A stretch of DNA of 12,424 nt from Comamonadaceae bacterium (GTDB lineage Bacteria; Pseudomonadota; Gammaproteobacteria; Burkholderiales; Burkholderiaceae_C), in assembly GCA_947451445.1 (NCBI GenBank), contig CANFZJ010000053.1:1-12424 (forward strand). The letters run 5' to 3'. The notes beneath the pieces are model-generated. The model saw nothing but the letters and a program-made list of their open reading frames with translations. It searched no databases and had not been told where the DNA came from. Below are positions 1 through 5,950 of this stretch, one piece after another. The number at the start of each line of letters is the position of its first letter. The stretch's first letter is position 1. The translations under genes were made by a program, and so were the position numbers.

Positions 1-69
1 CAGCACGGCGATGACGGGCAGCAAGATGCCCAGCAGCAGGGTGCGGCGCAGCGAGCGGGTTCTGCTCAC
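1..69 (-). CDS. tctE: Sensor histidine kinase, N-terminal fragment (TctE-like)
   Basis: Only the first 23 codons are in the window; the gene runs off the left edge. A GTG start at 69-67 overlaps the TGA stop of the response regulator (GTGA), so the two are translationally coupled. The fragment begins with a basic stretch (MSRTRSLRR) followed by a hydrophobic run (TLLLGILLPVIAVL). This is how inner-membrane sensor kinases of the TctE type start. Identification as the kinase partner of TctD rests on this overlap, the membrane-anchor look and the tctCBA context. No kinase motif is visible. It would sense an external carboxylate or the loaded binding protein and phosphorylate the regulator next door. 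Confidence 0.7.
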   Translation of the reverse strand, partial: MSRTRSLRRTLLLGILLPVIAVL

Positions 70-755
70 GTATCGGCTTTCAGCAAATAGCCTAGCCCGC
101 GCAGCGTCATCAGCCGCACACCGGTGGCGGCCAGCTTTTTGCGCAGCCGATAAGCCACGACTTCAATCGCTTCGTACTGCACTTCTTGTGCGCCGGGAAA
201 GACCAGCTCGAACAGCCGCTCTTTGGTGACGGCCTGGCCGGGTTGGGCCAGCAGCGGGCGCAGCAGGGCCAGTTCGCGCGGGCTCAGGTCCATGGGTTGG
301 TCCCGGTGGTAGATGGCGCCGCTCTCTTTTTCATAGCGTATTGCGCCCACCACGATTGCGCTGGGGCCTGATTTGTCGTCAAGGTCGGCGGTGTCGGCGC
401 CGCGCCGGGCCAGGGCGCGCACGCGGGCTTCCAGCTCGTCCAGGTCGAAGGGTTTGGGCAGGTAGTCGTCGGCCCCGGTGTTCAGGCCCAGTACCCGGTC
501 GCCCACGGTGCCGCGCGCAGTCAGCACCAGCACGGGGGTGCGCAGCCCGGCCTTGCGCACGGCGGCCAGCACCTGCAGGCCGTCCATGCCGGGCAGCGAC
601 AGGTCCAGCAGTACCACGTCGGGTGGTGCGGCCAGCCACAGGGCCAGCGCCTCGCGGCCATCGCCGCAGGCTTGCACCCGTATGCCGCGCCGCTCCAGCG
701 TGCGGGTGAGGGTGGTTTGCATGGCGGGGTCGTCTTCAACCAGAAGTAGTCTCAT
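66..755 (-). CDS. tctD: OmpR/PhoB-family response regulator (TctD-like)
   Basis: This is a two-component response regulator of 229 residues. The receiver domain (about 1-115) shows the acidic pair D8/D9, phospho-acceptor D51 in VVLLDLSLPGMDG, T79 and K101 in LPKPF. The C-terminal winged helix (about 135-225) has the family's LSPRELALL and YRLRKKL segments. I chose the ATG at 755 because MRLLLVEDD is the usual start; an in-frame TTG two codons upstream (761) is possible. It is divergent from tctCBA and overlaps the kinase gene downstream, so it most likely activates tctCBA transcription in response to a tricarboxylate or similar acid. No good ribosome binding site is visible. Confidence 0.9.
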   Translation of the reverse strand: MRLLLVEDDPAMQTTLTRTLERRGIRVQACGDGREALALWLAAPPDVVLLDLSLPGMDGLQVLAAVRKAGLRTPVLVLTARGTVGDRVLGLNTGADDYLPKPFDLDELEARVRALARRGADTADLDDKSGPSAIVVGAIRYEKESGAIYHRDQPMDLSPRELALLRPLLAQPGQAVTKERLFELVFPGAQEVQYEAIEVVAYRLRKKLAATGVRLMTLRGLGYLLKADT

Positions 756-767
756 GGCCAAGAATGT

Positions 768-911
768 AGGGCACTTCTATAAATCCAATTGTCGGGCGCA
801 TAGCTTCGTTGCGCGGTGCTCGGAATCCTCATGCACTGAAGTGCATTCCGGTGTCCTGCGCTCCGGGCGCCTCACTCTGCATCCCGAAAATTGAATTTAT
901 AGAAGCGCCCT
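768..911. repeat. 144-bp palindromic intergenic element (MITE/REP-like)
   Basis: The arms at 768-796 and 883-911 are 29-nt inverted repeats with three mismatches. Inside, ATGCAC (831-836) and GTGCAT (841-846) form another inverted pair centred within 1 bp of the outer arms. A looser pair of GCGC/CGGAAT-type segments lies between. The whole block is therefore one large imperfect palindrome centred near 839. GT or GTA occurs just outside each end and could be a short target duplication. It encodes no credible protein. The sequence resembles dispersed repeats I recall from Comamonadaceae intergenic regions. It fills most of the tctD-tctC gap. Confidence 0.75.
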
Positions 912-949
912 GTAGCGTTCTGCCTCTCCGCACTTTCCCTAATACGTTT

Positions 950-988
950 CGACAGCAAACCGACAGATTTTCCCCGCATCATCGACAG
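950..988 (+). promoter_or_regulatory. Candidate TctD operator: CGACAG direct repeats
   Basis: The hexamer CGACAG occurs at 950-955, 961-966 and 983-988. The start-to-start spacings are 11 and 22 bp, one and two helical turns. OmpR-family regulators typically bind direct repeats with about this phasing. The site lies 27 to 65 bp upstream of the tctC start and is divergent from the regulator gene. The regulatory role is inferred; no clear -35/-10 pair could be assigned for tctC. Confidence 0.45.
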
Positions 989-1014
989 GTACTTTTAATT
1001 ACCAGGAGACTGCG

Positions 1015-1974
1015 ATGCGTCGTGATGCCTTTTTGAAATCTTTGGCGGCCTTGGCTGCAACCGGTGTGCTGCCCCTGTCGGCCCATGCCAGCACCAATAT
1101 CAAGATGATGATTCCAGCGAATCCTGGCGGCGGTTGGGACACCACGGGCCGGGCTTTGGGCAAGGCCATGGCCGACGCCCAGGTGGCCGACTCGGTCAGC
1201 TACGACAACAAGGGCGGTGCGGCGGGCGCGCTGGGCCTGGCCCAGTTTGTCAACGGCAGCAAGGGCGACCCGAATGCGGTGATGGTGATGGGCGCGGTCA
1301 TGCTGGGCGGCATCATTACCGGCAAGCCACCGGTCAACCTGTCGCAAGCCACCCCGCTGGCCCGCTTGACCACCGAGTACAACGTGTTCGTGCTGCCCGC
1401 CAACTCGCCGTACAAGAGCATGAAGGAAGTCATCGACCAGCTCAAGAAAGACCCTGGCAGCATCAAGTGGGGCGGCGGTTCACGCGGTTCCACCGAGCAC
1501 ATCGCGGCCGCCATGATCGCCCGCGACGCGGGTGTGGACCCGTCCAAGATCAACTACGTGGCCTTCCGGGGCGGCGGTGAGGCCACGGCGGCCATTCTGG
1601 GCGGCAACGTTACCGTGGGCGGTAGCGGCCTGAGCGAGTTCTCCGAATACATCAAGACCGGCAAGATGAAGGCGCTGGCCATGACTTCGGGCAAACGCCT
1701 GGCGGGCGTGGATATTCCGACCCTGAAAGAGCAGGGCATCAACGTCGAGATCGGCAACTGGCGCGGCGTGTACGGCGCGGGCGGCATCACGCCGGAGCAG
1801 CGCAAGGCCTTGATCGACATCATCGTCAAAGCCACCAAGTCCAAAGCCTGGACCGAAGCTATCGAAAAGAACAACTGGACCCCGGCAGTGCTGACGGGCG
1901 CGGATTTTGAGAAGTTTGTCGATGACGACTTTGCCAGCTTGCGCGCCACCATGGTCAAGTCGGGCATGGTGTAA
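1015..1974 (+). CDS. tctC: Tripartite tricarboxylate transporter, periplasmic substrate-binding protein (Bug/TctC family)
   Basis: This 319-residue protein is the soluble receptor that binds a carboxylate in the periplasm and delivers it to TctAB. An export signal is visible at residues 1-25 (basic start MRRDAFLK, hydrophobic LAALAATGVLPL, cleavage after AHA). The RR...FLK start is Tat-like but has one extra residue against the consensus. The mature protein begins with a strand followed by PANPGGGWDTTGRALG, the ligand-loop pattern of Bug proteins. Later segments such as GGGSRGSTEH and FRGGGEATAAILGG also fit the family. An AGGAGA ribosome site (1004-1009) lies 5 nt before the ATG. It is first in tctCBA. 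The substrate cannot be read from sequence; citrate, other di- or tricarboxylates or aromatic acids are possible. Confidence 0.93.
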   Translation: MRRDAFLKSLAALAATGVLPLSAHASTNIKMMIPANPGGGWDTTGRALGKAMADAQVADSVSYDNKGGAAGALGLAQFVNGSKGDPNAVMVMGAVMLGGIITGKPPVNLSQATPLARLTTEYNVFVLPANSPYKSMKEVIDQLKKDPGSIKWGGGSRGSTEHIAAAMIARDAGVDPSKINYVAFRGGGEATAAILGGNVTVGGSGLSEFSEYIKTGKMKALAMTSGKRLAGVDIPTLKEQGINVEIGNWRGVYGAGGITPEQRKALIDIIVKATKSKAWTEAIEKNNWTPAVLTGADFEKFVDDDFASLRATMVKSGMV

Positions 1975-1978
1975 GTCC

Positions 1979-2485
1979 ATGGGCATGTCTGTCAAAACAA
2001 CCCAGACCTTGATTGGTGTGGGTACGCTGGGGTTGGGGATCGCGATTGCCGTGGGGGCTTTGGGCATTTCGTCCGATGCCGGTTACGCAGGCGTGGGCCC
2101 CAACTTTTTGCCCTGGGTGGTCGGGGCTGCGTTGAGCCTGCTGGGGGCATTTCTGCTCTGGGAATCCCGGTCGGGCGGCTTTCGCTTCATGGAAGAGGCG
2201 TCGGGCGGTGAGCAGGCCGATTGGCCCGCTTTTGTGTGGGTGTCGGTGGGCATTCTGGCCAACGCCGCGCTGATCACCACCATCGGTTTCATTTTGAGCT
2301 GCACGCTGTGCTTTGTGCTGGCCGTGCGCGGCTTCAAAGCCGCCGAGGGCAAGCTGGACCTGGGCCTGCGCGCATGGGCCGTGGACGCCGCAGTGGGCTT
2401 TGCCATTGCCGCCCCGGTGTACTGGATGTTTACCCAATTGCTGGCAATTAATTTGCCGGGACTGACGAAAACGGGATGGCTGTGA
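1979..2485 (+). CDS. tctB: Tripartite tricarboxylate transporter, small membrane subunit (TctB)
   Basis: This is the small, poorly conserved membrane subunit of a TTT transporter, 168 residues, a normal length. Four hydrophobic segments are visible: TLIGVGTLGLGIAIAVGALGI, FLPWVVGAALSLLGAFLLW, the VGILANAALITTIGFILSC to VLAV stretch, and AVDAAVGFAIAAPVYWMF. The open frame extends upstream into tctC, but translation more plausibly begins at ATG 1979 (MGMSVKTTQ) or ATG 1985, just after the tctC stop at 1974. There is no strong ribosome site, so coupling to tctC translation is likely. Its stop overlaps the start of tctA. It works with TctA to couple substrate uptake to an ion gradient. Confidence 0.9.
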   Translation: MGMSVKTTQTLIGVGTLGLGIAIAVGALGISSDAGYAGVGPNFLPWVVGAALSLLGAFLLWESRSGGFRFMEEASGGEQADWPAFVWVSVGILANAALITTIGFILSCTLCFVLAVRGFKAAEGKLDLGLRAWAVDAAVGFAIAAPVYWMFTQLLAINLPGLTKTGWL

Positions 2486-3978
2486 TGGATGTCTGGAACC
2501 TACTCCTACAGGGTTTTGCCACTGCGGGTACCCCGGTCAACCTGCTCTGGGCGCTGCTGGGCTGCACCCTGGGGACGGCCATTGGTGTACTGCCCGGCAT
2601 TGGCCCGGCTACGGCGGTGGCCATGCTGCTGCCGATTACCGTCAAGGTCGAAGCCACGGCGTCGATGATCTTCTTTGCCGGTATCTACTATGGCGCGATG
2701 TACGGTGGCTCCACCACTTCCATCCTGCTGAACACACCGGGTGAATCCGGCTCCATGGTCACCGCCATGGAGGGCAACAAGATGGCCAAGAACGGCCGGG
2801 CGGGTGCGGCGCTGGCGACAGCGGCCATCGGCTCGTTCGTGGCGGGCACCATCGCCACCGTGCTGGTCACGCTGTTTGCGCCGCTGGTCGCCACCTACGC
2901 TATTCGCCTGGGCCCGCCGGAATACTTCATGCTGATGCTGCTGGCCTTCACCACGGTGAGTGCGGTGCTGGGCAAAAGCACGGTGCGTGGGCTGACTTCG
3001 CTGTTCATCGGCTTGGCCATGGGCCTGGTCGGGCTGGACCAGCTGACCGGTGCAGCACGCTACACGGGTGGCGTGTCCGAGCTGATGGACGGGCTGGAGG
3101 TGGTGCTGATCGCCGTGGGCCTGTTTGCCGTGAGCGAGGCGCTGTACAACGTGATGTTCGAGGGCCGCACGGTAGAAACCGCCAACCCGATGAGCAAGGT
3201 GCACATGACCGGTCCCGAGTGGAAGCGTTCCTGGCCTGCCTGGCTGCGTGCTACCTTCATTGGTTTCCCGTTCGGCACCATTCCGGCGGGCGGCAGCGAG
3301 ATCCCGACCTTTCTGAGCTACGCAGTGGAGAAAAAGATCTCCAAGCACCCAGAAGAGTTTGGCACCACGGGCGCGATTGAAGGCGTGGCGGGCCCCGAGG
3401 CGGCCAACAACGCAGCCATCACTGCCACGCTGATCCCGCTGCTGACGCTGGGCATCCCCACCTCGAACACGGCGGCCATTTTGCTCGGTGCGTTCCAGAA
3501 CTACGGCATCCAGCCTGGTCCGCAGCTGTTCGACACCAACGCCAACCTGGTCTGGGCGCTGATCGCTTCGCTGTACATCGGCAATGTGATGCTGCTGATC
3601 TTGAACCTGCCGCTGGTCGGCCTGTGGGTCAAGCTGCTGAAGATCCCCAAGCCCCAGCTGTACGCCGGCATCTTGATCTTCGCCACGGTGGGTGTCTACG
3701 GTATGCGCCAAAGCGCGTTCGACCTGGTGCTGCTGTACGGCATTGGCCTGCTGGGTGTGGTGATGCGCCGGTTTGACTTTCCGACCGCACCGGTCGTGGT
3801 GGGCATGATCCTGGGCCCGTTGGCCGAGGCGCAGATGCGCAACGCACTGTCGATTGGCGAAGGCAAATGGACCATCTTCCTGGAGCGCCCGATGTCGCTG
3901 ACGCTGCTGGTGGTGGTGCTGTCGGTACTGGTACTGCCCCGGGTACTGAAAGTGATGGGCTCTAAAAAGACAGCCTAG
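2485..3978 (+). CDS. tctA: Tripartite tricarboxylate transporter, large permease subunit (TctA)
   Basis: This is the roughly 500-residue multi-pass permease of the TTT system. Family hallmarks are GTAIGVLPGIGPATAVAMLLP near the N-terminus, YGGSTTSILLNTPGESGS, and the second-half motif TLGIPTSNTAAILLGA followed by YGIQPGP. Many hydrophobic helices run through the protein. The start is taken at ATG 2485, which overlaps the tctB stop (TGATG) and gives the usual MDVWN beginning. An in-frame ATG at 2476 would add three residues. It is last in tctCBA and is followed within 20 nt by a hairpin terminator. With TctB it forms the membrane channel that accepts substrate from TctC. Confidence 0.95.
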   Translation: MDVWNLLLQGFATAGTPVNLLWALLGCTLGTAIGVLPGIGPATAVAMLLPITVKVEATASMIFFAGIYYGAMYGGSTTSILLNTPGESGSMVTAMEGNKMAKNGRAGAALATAAIGSFVAGTIATVLVTLFAPLVATYAIRLGPPEYFMLMLLAFTTVSAVLGKSTVRGLTSLFIGLAMGLVGLDQLTGAARYTGGVSELMDGLEVVLIAVGLFAVSEALYNVMFEGRTVETANPMSKVHMTGPEWKRSWPAWLRATFIGFPFGTIPAGGSEIPTFLSYAVEKKISKHPEEFGTTGAIEGVAGPEAANNAAITATLIPLLTLGIPTSNTAAILLGAFQNYGIQPGPQLFDTNANLVWALIASLYIGNVMLLILNLPLVGLWVKLLKIPKPQLYAGILIFATVGVYGMRQSAFDLVLLYGIGLLGVVMRRFDFPTAPVVVGMILGPLAEAQMRNALSIGEGKWTIFLERPMSLTLLVVVLSVLVLPRVLKVMGSKKTA

Positions 3979-3995
3979 TTTTATAGATAAAAAGG

Positions 3996-4038
3996 GCTGC
4001 TAGTGCATATTCAATATGCGCTAGCAGCTCTTTTTTTT
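3996..4038 (+). terminator. Rho-independent terminator after tctCBA (dispersed-repeat copy A)
   Basis: A 16-bp stem (3996-4011 with 4013-4028, one G-T wobble, single-base loop) is followed by TCTTTTTTTT on the plus strand. A-rich DNA on the left extends the pairing and could also stop minus-strand transcription. The stem and the sequence after the T-run (to 4049) recur at 6904-6958, so this is a copy of a dispersed repeat acting as a terminator. Confidence 0.85.
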
Positions 4039-4061
4039 GTAGCAAATAGGGCGTTCTTGCG

Positions 4062-4098
4062 GTGGGAGAAAATACGGTACCTATGGCATATCTCCCAC
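4062..4098 (+). promoter_or_regulatory. Inverted repeat around the start of the phospholipase gene
   Basis: GTGGGAGA (4062-4069) and TCTCCCAC (4091-4098) are a perfect 8-bp inverted repeat with a 21-nt loop. The left arm holds the only ribosome-site-like bases (GGGAG) ahead of ATG 4083, and that start codon sits in the loop. It may sequester the ribosome site or act as a protein operator; both roles are inferred. Confidence 0.35.
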
Positions 4099-5009
4099 TC
4101 TCCATGATTTTTCGCAGCCCTTTGCGGACTCTTTCCGTCGCGCTGGCGGCTGCTTTTCTGGCGGGCTGCGCGACTGCGCCGACCGAGCCCGCCAACCCTC
4201 CCACGGCCAACCCACCCGCCACCAAGCGCCTGCCCCGTATGGGCCTGGCGCTGGGTGGCGGCGCGGCGCGGGGCTTTGCCCATGTGGGTGTGTTGCAGGT
4301 GCTGGAGGAGGCCGGTATCCGCCCTGACCTGGTGGTGGGCACCTCGGCGGGCAGCCTGGTGGCATCGCTGTACGCCAGCGGCAAAACCGGCGCCCAGCTG
4401 CAGCAGGTAGCCGAAACCATGGAAGAGGCCGCGTTTACCGACTGGACACTGCCCCTGTTCAACCGGGGCGTGCTGCGGGGTGACGCGTTGGCCCGCTATG
4501 TCAACGCCCAGGTCGCCAACCGTCCGCTGGAGCTGATGCCGTTGCCGCTGGGCATTGTGGCCACCGACCTGCACAGCGGCGAGGCGGTGCTGTTCCAGCG
4601 CGGTGACACCGGCACGGCGGTGCGGGCATCCAGCGCCGTGCCAGCGGTGTTCCAGCCGGTCAAGATCGGTGGGCAGGAATATGTGGACGGCGGCCTGGTG
4701 TCGCCCGTGCCCGTGCGCTACGCCCGCCAGATGGGGGCCGAGCTGGTGTTGGCGGTCGATATTTCCAGTGCGCCCGAGGGCAACCAGGCCAACGATACCC
4801 TGCAGGTTTTGTTACAAACATTTGCAATTATGGGCAAAAGTATCAACACCTTTGAGCTGCGCGACGCCGACGTGGTGGTGCGCCCGGCCTTGCTGGGCGT
4901 GAAAAGCGCGGACTTCAGCGCCCGCCGCCGCGCCATTGAGGCGGGCCGGGCCGCCATGCTGCAAGCGCTGCCCCAGCTGCGGGCCGCCATGTTGGCGAAG
5001 AGTCGATAA
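4083..5009 (+). CDS. Patatin-like phospholipase, predicted lipoprotein (RssA/NTE type)
   Basis: This is a serine lipid acyl hydrolase of the bacterial patatin/NTE-like class, 308 residues from ATG 4083. The N-terminus carries a lipoprotein signal: basic residues, hydrophobic LSVALAAAF and lipobox LAGC, with lipidated Cys at residue 29. A Pro/Thr/Ala-rich linker follows. The catalytic domain shows the oxyanion loop GGGAARG (58-64), nucleophile S88 in GTSAG, and the catalytic dyad Asp 202 in VDGGLVSPVPV. Start choice is uncertain. GTG 4062 opens the frame, ATG 4083 follows a distant GGGAG, and ATG 4104 would give the tidiest signal peptide (Cys at 22). It stands alone between terminators. Presumably it acts on membrane phospholipids or lysophospholipids from the periplasmic face; the substrate is unknown. 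Confidence 0.9.
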   Translation: MAYLPLSMIFRSPLRTLSVALAAAFLAGCATAPTEPANPPTANPPATKRLPRMGLALGGGAARGFAHVGVLQVLEEAGIRPDLVVGTSAGSLVASLYASGKTGAQLQQVAETMEEAAFTDWTLPLFNRGVLRGDALARYVNAQVANRPLELMPLPLGIVATDLHSGEAVLFQRGDTGTAVRASSAVPAVFQPVKIGGQEYVDGGLVSPVPVRYARQMGAELVLAVDISSAPEGNQANDTLQVLLQTFAIMGKSINTFELRDADVVVRPALLGVKSADFSARRRAIEAGRAAMLQALPQLRAAMLAKSR

Positions 5010-5028
5010 CAGTCGCTGAGTCCAGGCG

Positions 5029-5059
5029 AAAAAAAAGCCCCGTCCGAAAACGGGGCTTT
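5029..5059 (-). terminator. Strong terminator of the phasin transcript, shared with the phospholipase gene
   Basis: A perfect 10-bp stem (5034-5043 with 5050-5059, loop CCGAAA) is flanked by eight A residues at 5029-5036. This gives a U8 tract on minus-strand RNA, so it mainly terminates phasin transcription. On the plus strand only TTTG follows the stem, so it would be a weaker terminator for the phospholipase gene that ends at 5009. Confidence 0.85.
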
Positions 5060-5110
5060 GGAAGGGATCCCTGAGCCTGATGGCGTCGAAAGGACCCGAG
5101 GAGACAACTG

Positions 5111-5170
5111 TTGAGGCTCAAAAAATCTGAGCCTCAATTCTCTACCGGGGCTCGGCAAAAAGCCAGAGCC
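5111..5170 (-). other. Structured 3' UTR of the phasin mRNA
   Basis: Between the phasin stop (5200-5202) and its terminator are two further hairpins. One is a perfect 10-bp stem, 5111-5120 with 5128-5137, with a 7-nt loop. The other is an 8-bp stem with one bulged base, 5149-5156 with 5162-5170. Another 7-bp palindrome (5186-5192 with 5199-5205) surrounds the stop codon. No open reading frame is credible here. These folds may protect the transcript or be released as a small RNA; that role is inferred. Confidence 0.5.
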
Positions 5171-5199
5171 TCCCTTCAAATAAGACGTTAATTTTTAAA

Positions 5200-5754
5200 T
5201 TAACGCTTTTTGGTGGCTGCAGCAGCGGTGTTGCCAGCAGCGGTCACAGCAGTAGCTGCAACAGCCTTGAAGTTGGCTTCAGCAGCGTCAGATGCTTGCT
5301 TGACAGCCTTTTGAACCGATTCAAAAGCGGTGTTGGCAGCGGTCACGGTGCTTTTCAGCATGGCCACAGCGGACTCGGAACCAGCAGGTGCGTTCTTGGT
5401 GGCGGACTCAATCAGACCGGCCATCTTCTTTTGTGCTTCAGCGGTTTGGCCTTCGATGGCCTTGCCGAACTCAGCGCTGGTGCCTTGGGCGATTTCATAC
5501 AGGTGACGGCTGTAAGCAGCGGTCTTTTCAGCCAAAGGCTGCAGCAGGCTGGCTTGCAGAGCCAACAGTTCTTGTGCGTCTTTCACGCTCAGAACGGCTT
5601 GCGAGTGGCCAGCCACTTCAGACAGGGCGGTCTTGGAAGCGGTCAGGTTCAGTTCAACCAGCTTTTCAACGCCTTCGAAAGCCTTGGTGGTCAGACCAAA
5701 CAGGGTTTCAACGTTTGCTTTGTGGGAAGCCAGAACTTGTTCAGCGGTCAGCAT
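5200..5754 (-). CDS. phaP: Phasin (PHB granule-associated protein, PhaP family)
   Basis: This small, helical, amphipathic phasin has 184 residues and coats polyhydroxybutyrate granules, controlling their number and size. Features seen are the typical start MLTAEQVLASHKANVETLFGL, a Lys/Glu/Ala-rich helical body without membrane segments, and an Ala/Thr-rich tail ending in TKKR. Such tails are common in betaproteobacterial phasins. The ATG at 5754 is chosen because GGAGA (minus strand of 5762-5766) lies 7 nt upstream; an upstream in-frame TTG at 5790 is not needed. Codon choice is less GC3-rich than in neighbours (many GCT, GTT, TTG), as expected for a very abundant protein. It is monocistronic, with its own promoter and terminator. 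Confidence 0.93.
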   Translation of the reverse strand: MLTAEQVLASHKANVETLFGLTTKAFEGVEKLVELNLTASKTALSEVAGHSQAVLSVKDAQELLALQASLLQPLAEKTAAYSRHLYEIAQGTSAEFGKAIEGQTAEAQKKMAGLIESATKNAPAGSESAVAMLKSTVTAANTAFESVQKAVKQASDAAEANFKAVAATAVTAAGNTAAAATKKR

Positions 5755-5821
5755 ATAAATATCTCCAGTTAATAAAAAAAGGTTCAACAACTGCGCTGTG
5801 TCCGGCTGGGTGCCGTTTCAT

Positions 5822-5836
5822 GTTGCAGTGCAGCAT
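5822..5836. promoter_or_regulatory. PhaR-like operator 1 (over the phasin transcription start)
   Basis: GTTGCAGTGCAGCAT is a TGCA-rich motif that overlaps the +1 predicted from the -10 box at 5844-5849. It matches 14 of 15 bases of the motif at 5881-5895. PhaR, the PHB-responsive repressor, is known to bind TGC/GCA-rich sites at phasin promoters. The PhaR gene is not in this window, so the assignment is by motif and context. Confidence 0.6.
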
Positions 5837-5843
5837 GGATTTA

Positions 5844-5871
5844 ATTATAGGCAGGGCGTTGCAGCTTGCAA
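5844..5871 (-). promoter_or_regulatory. Sigma70 promoter of the phasin gene
   Basis: On the minus strand a perfect TATAAT (-10, 5844-5849) lies 16 bp downstream of TTGCAA (-35, 5866-5871, 4 of 6 consensus bases). The predicted start near 5837 gives a leader of about 80 nt before the phasin ATG at 5754. The -35 is embedded in a TGCA-rich PhaR-like motif. Confidence 0.75.
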
Positions 5872-5872
5872 T
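5858..5872. promoter_or_regulatory. PhaR-like operator 2 (over the phasin -35 box)
   Basis: GTTGCAGCTTGCAAT is a second, more divergent TGCA-rich motif that covers the -35 element of the phasin promoter. Together with the sites at 5822 and 5881 it makes a cluster able to block polymerase. The role is inferred from position. Confidence 0.45.
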
Positions 5873-5880
5873 AGCTTTTT

Positions 5881-5895
5881 GTTGCACTGCAGCAT
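5881..5895. promoter_or_regulatory. PhaR-like operator 3 (upstream of phasin, toward the deacetylase gene)
   Basis: GTTGCACTGCAGCAT differs from the site at 5822-5836 by one base. It lies just upstream of the phasin -35 and 56 bp before the start of the divergent deacetylase gene, so a bound repressor could affect both genes. Confidence 0.6.
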
Positions 5896-5950
5896 ATTAG
5901 ATATTCGACTCTACCCATTGGGAAAACCATGTACACGACACAATCCAGCC

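Noticed and set aside
994..999. TTTAAT as the -10 box of tctC
   Set aside because: Transcription would start inside the ribosome site and no -35 partner is present, so no tctC promoter is called.
478..1036. Plus-strand open frames across 478-894 and 809-1036
   Set aside because: They run through the antisense of tctD and the palindromic element. Such repeat-derived frames are readily mis-called as hypothetical proteins.
2506..3711. 401-codon open frame on the minus strand
   Set aside because: It lies wholly antisense to tctA, and the translation is low-complexity (Gln/His/Arg/Gly-rich). It is a shadow of GC-rich codon bias.
5798..5950. In-frame upstream extension of the deacetylase
   Set aside because: These 51 codons overlap the phasin promoter and PhaR-like sites and do not resemble the family. 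Conserved sequence starts at 5951.
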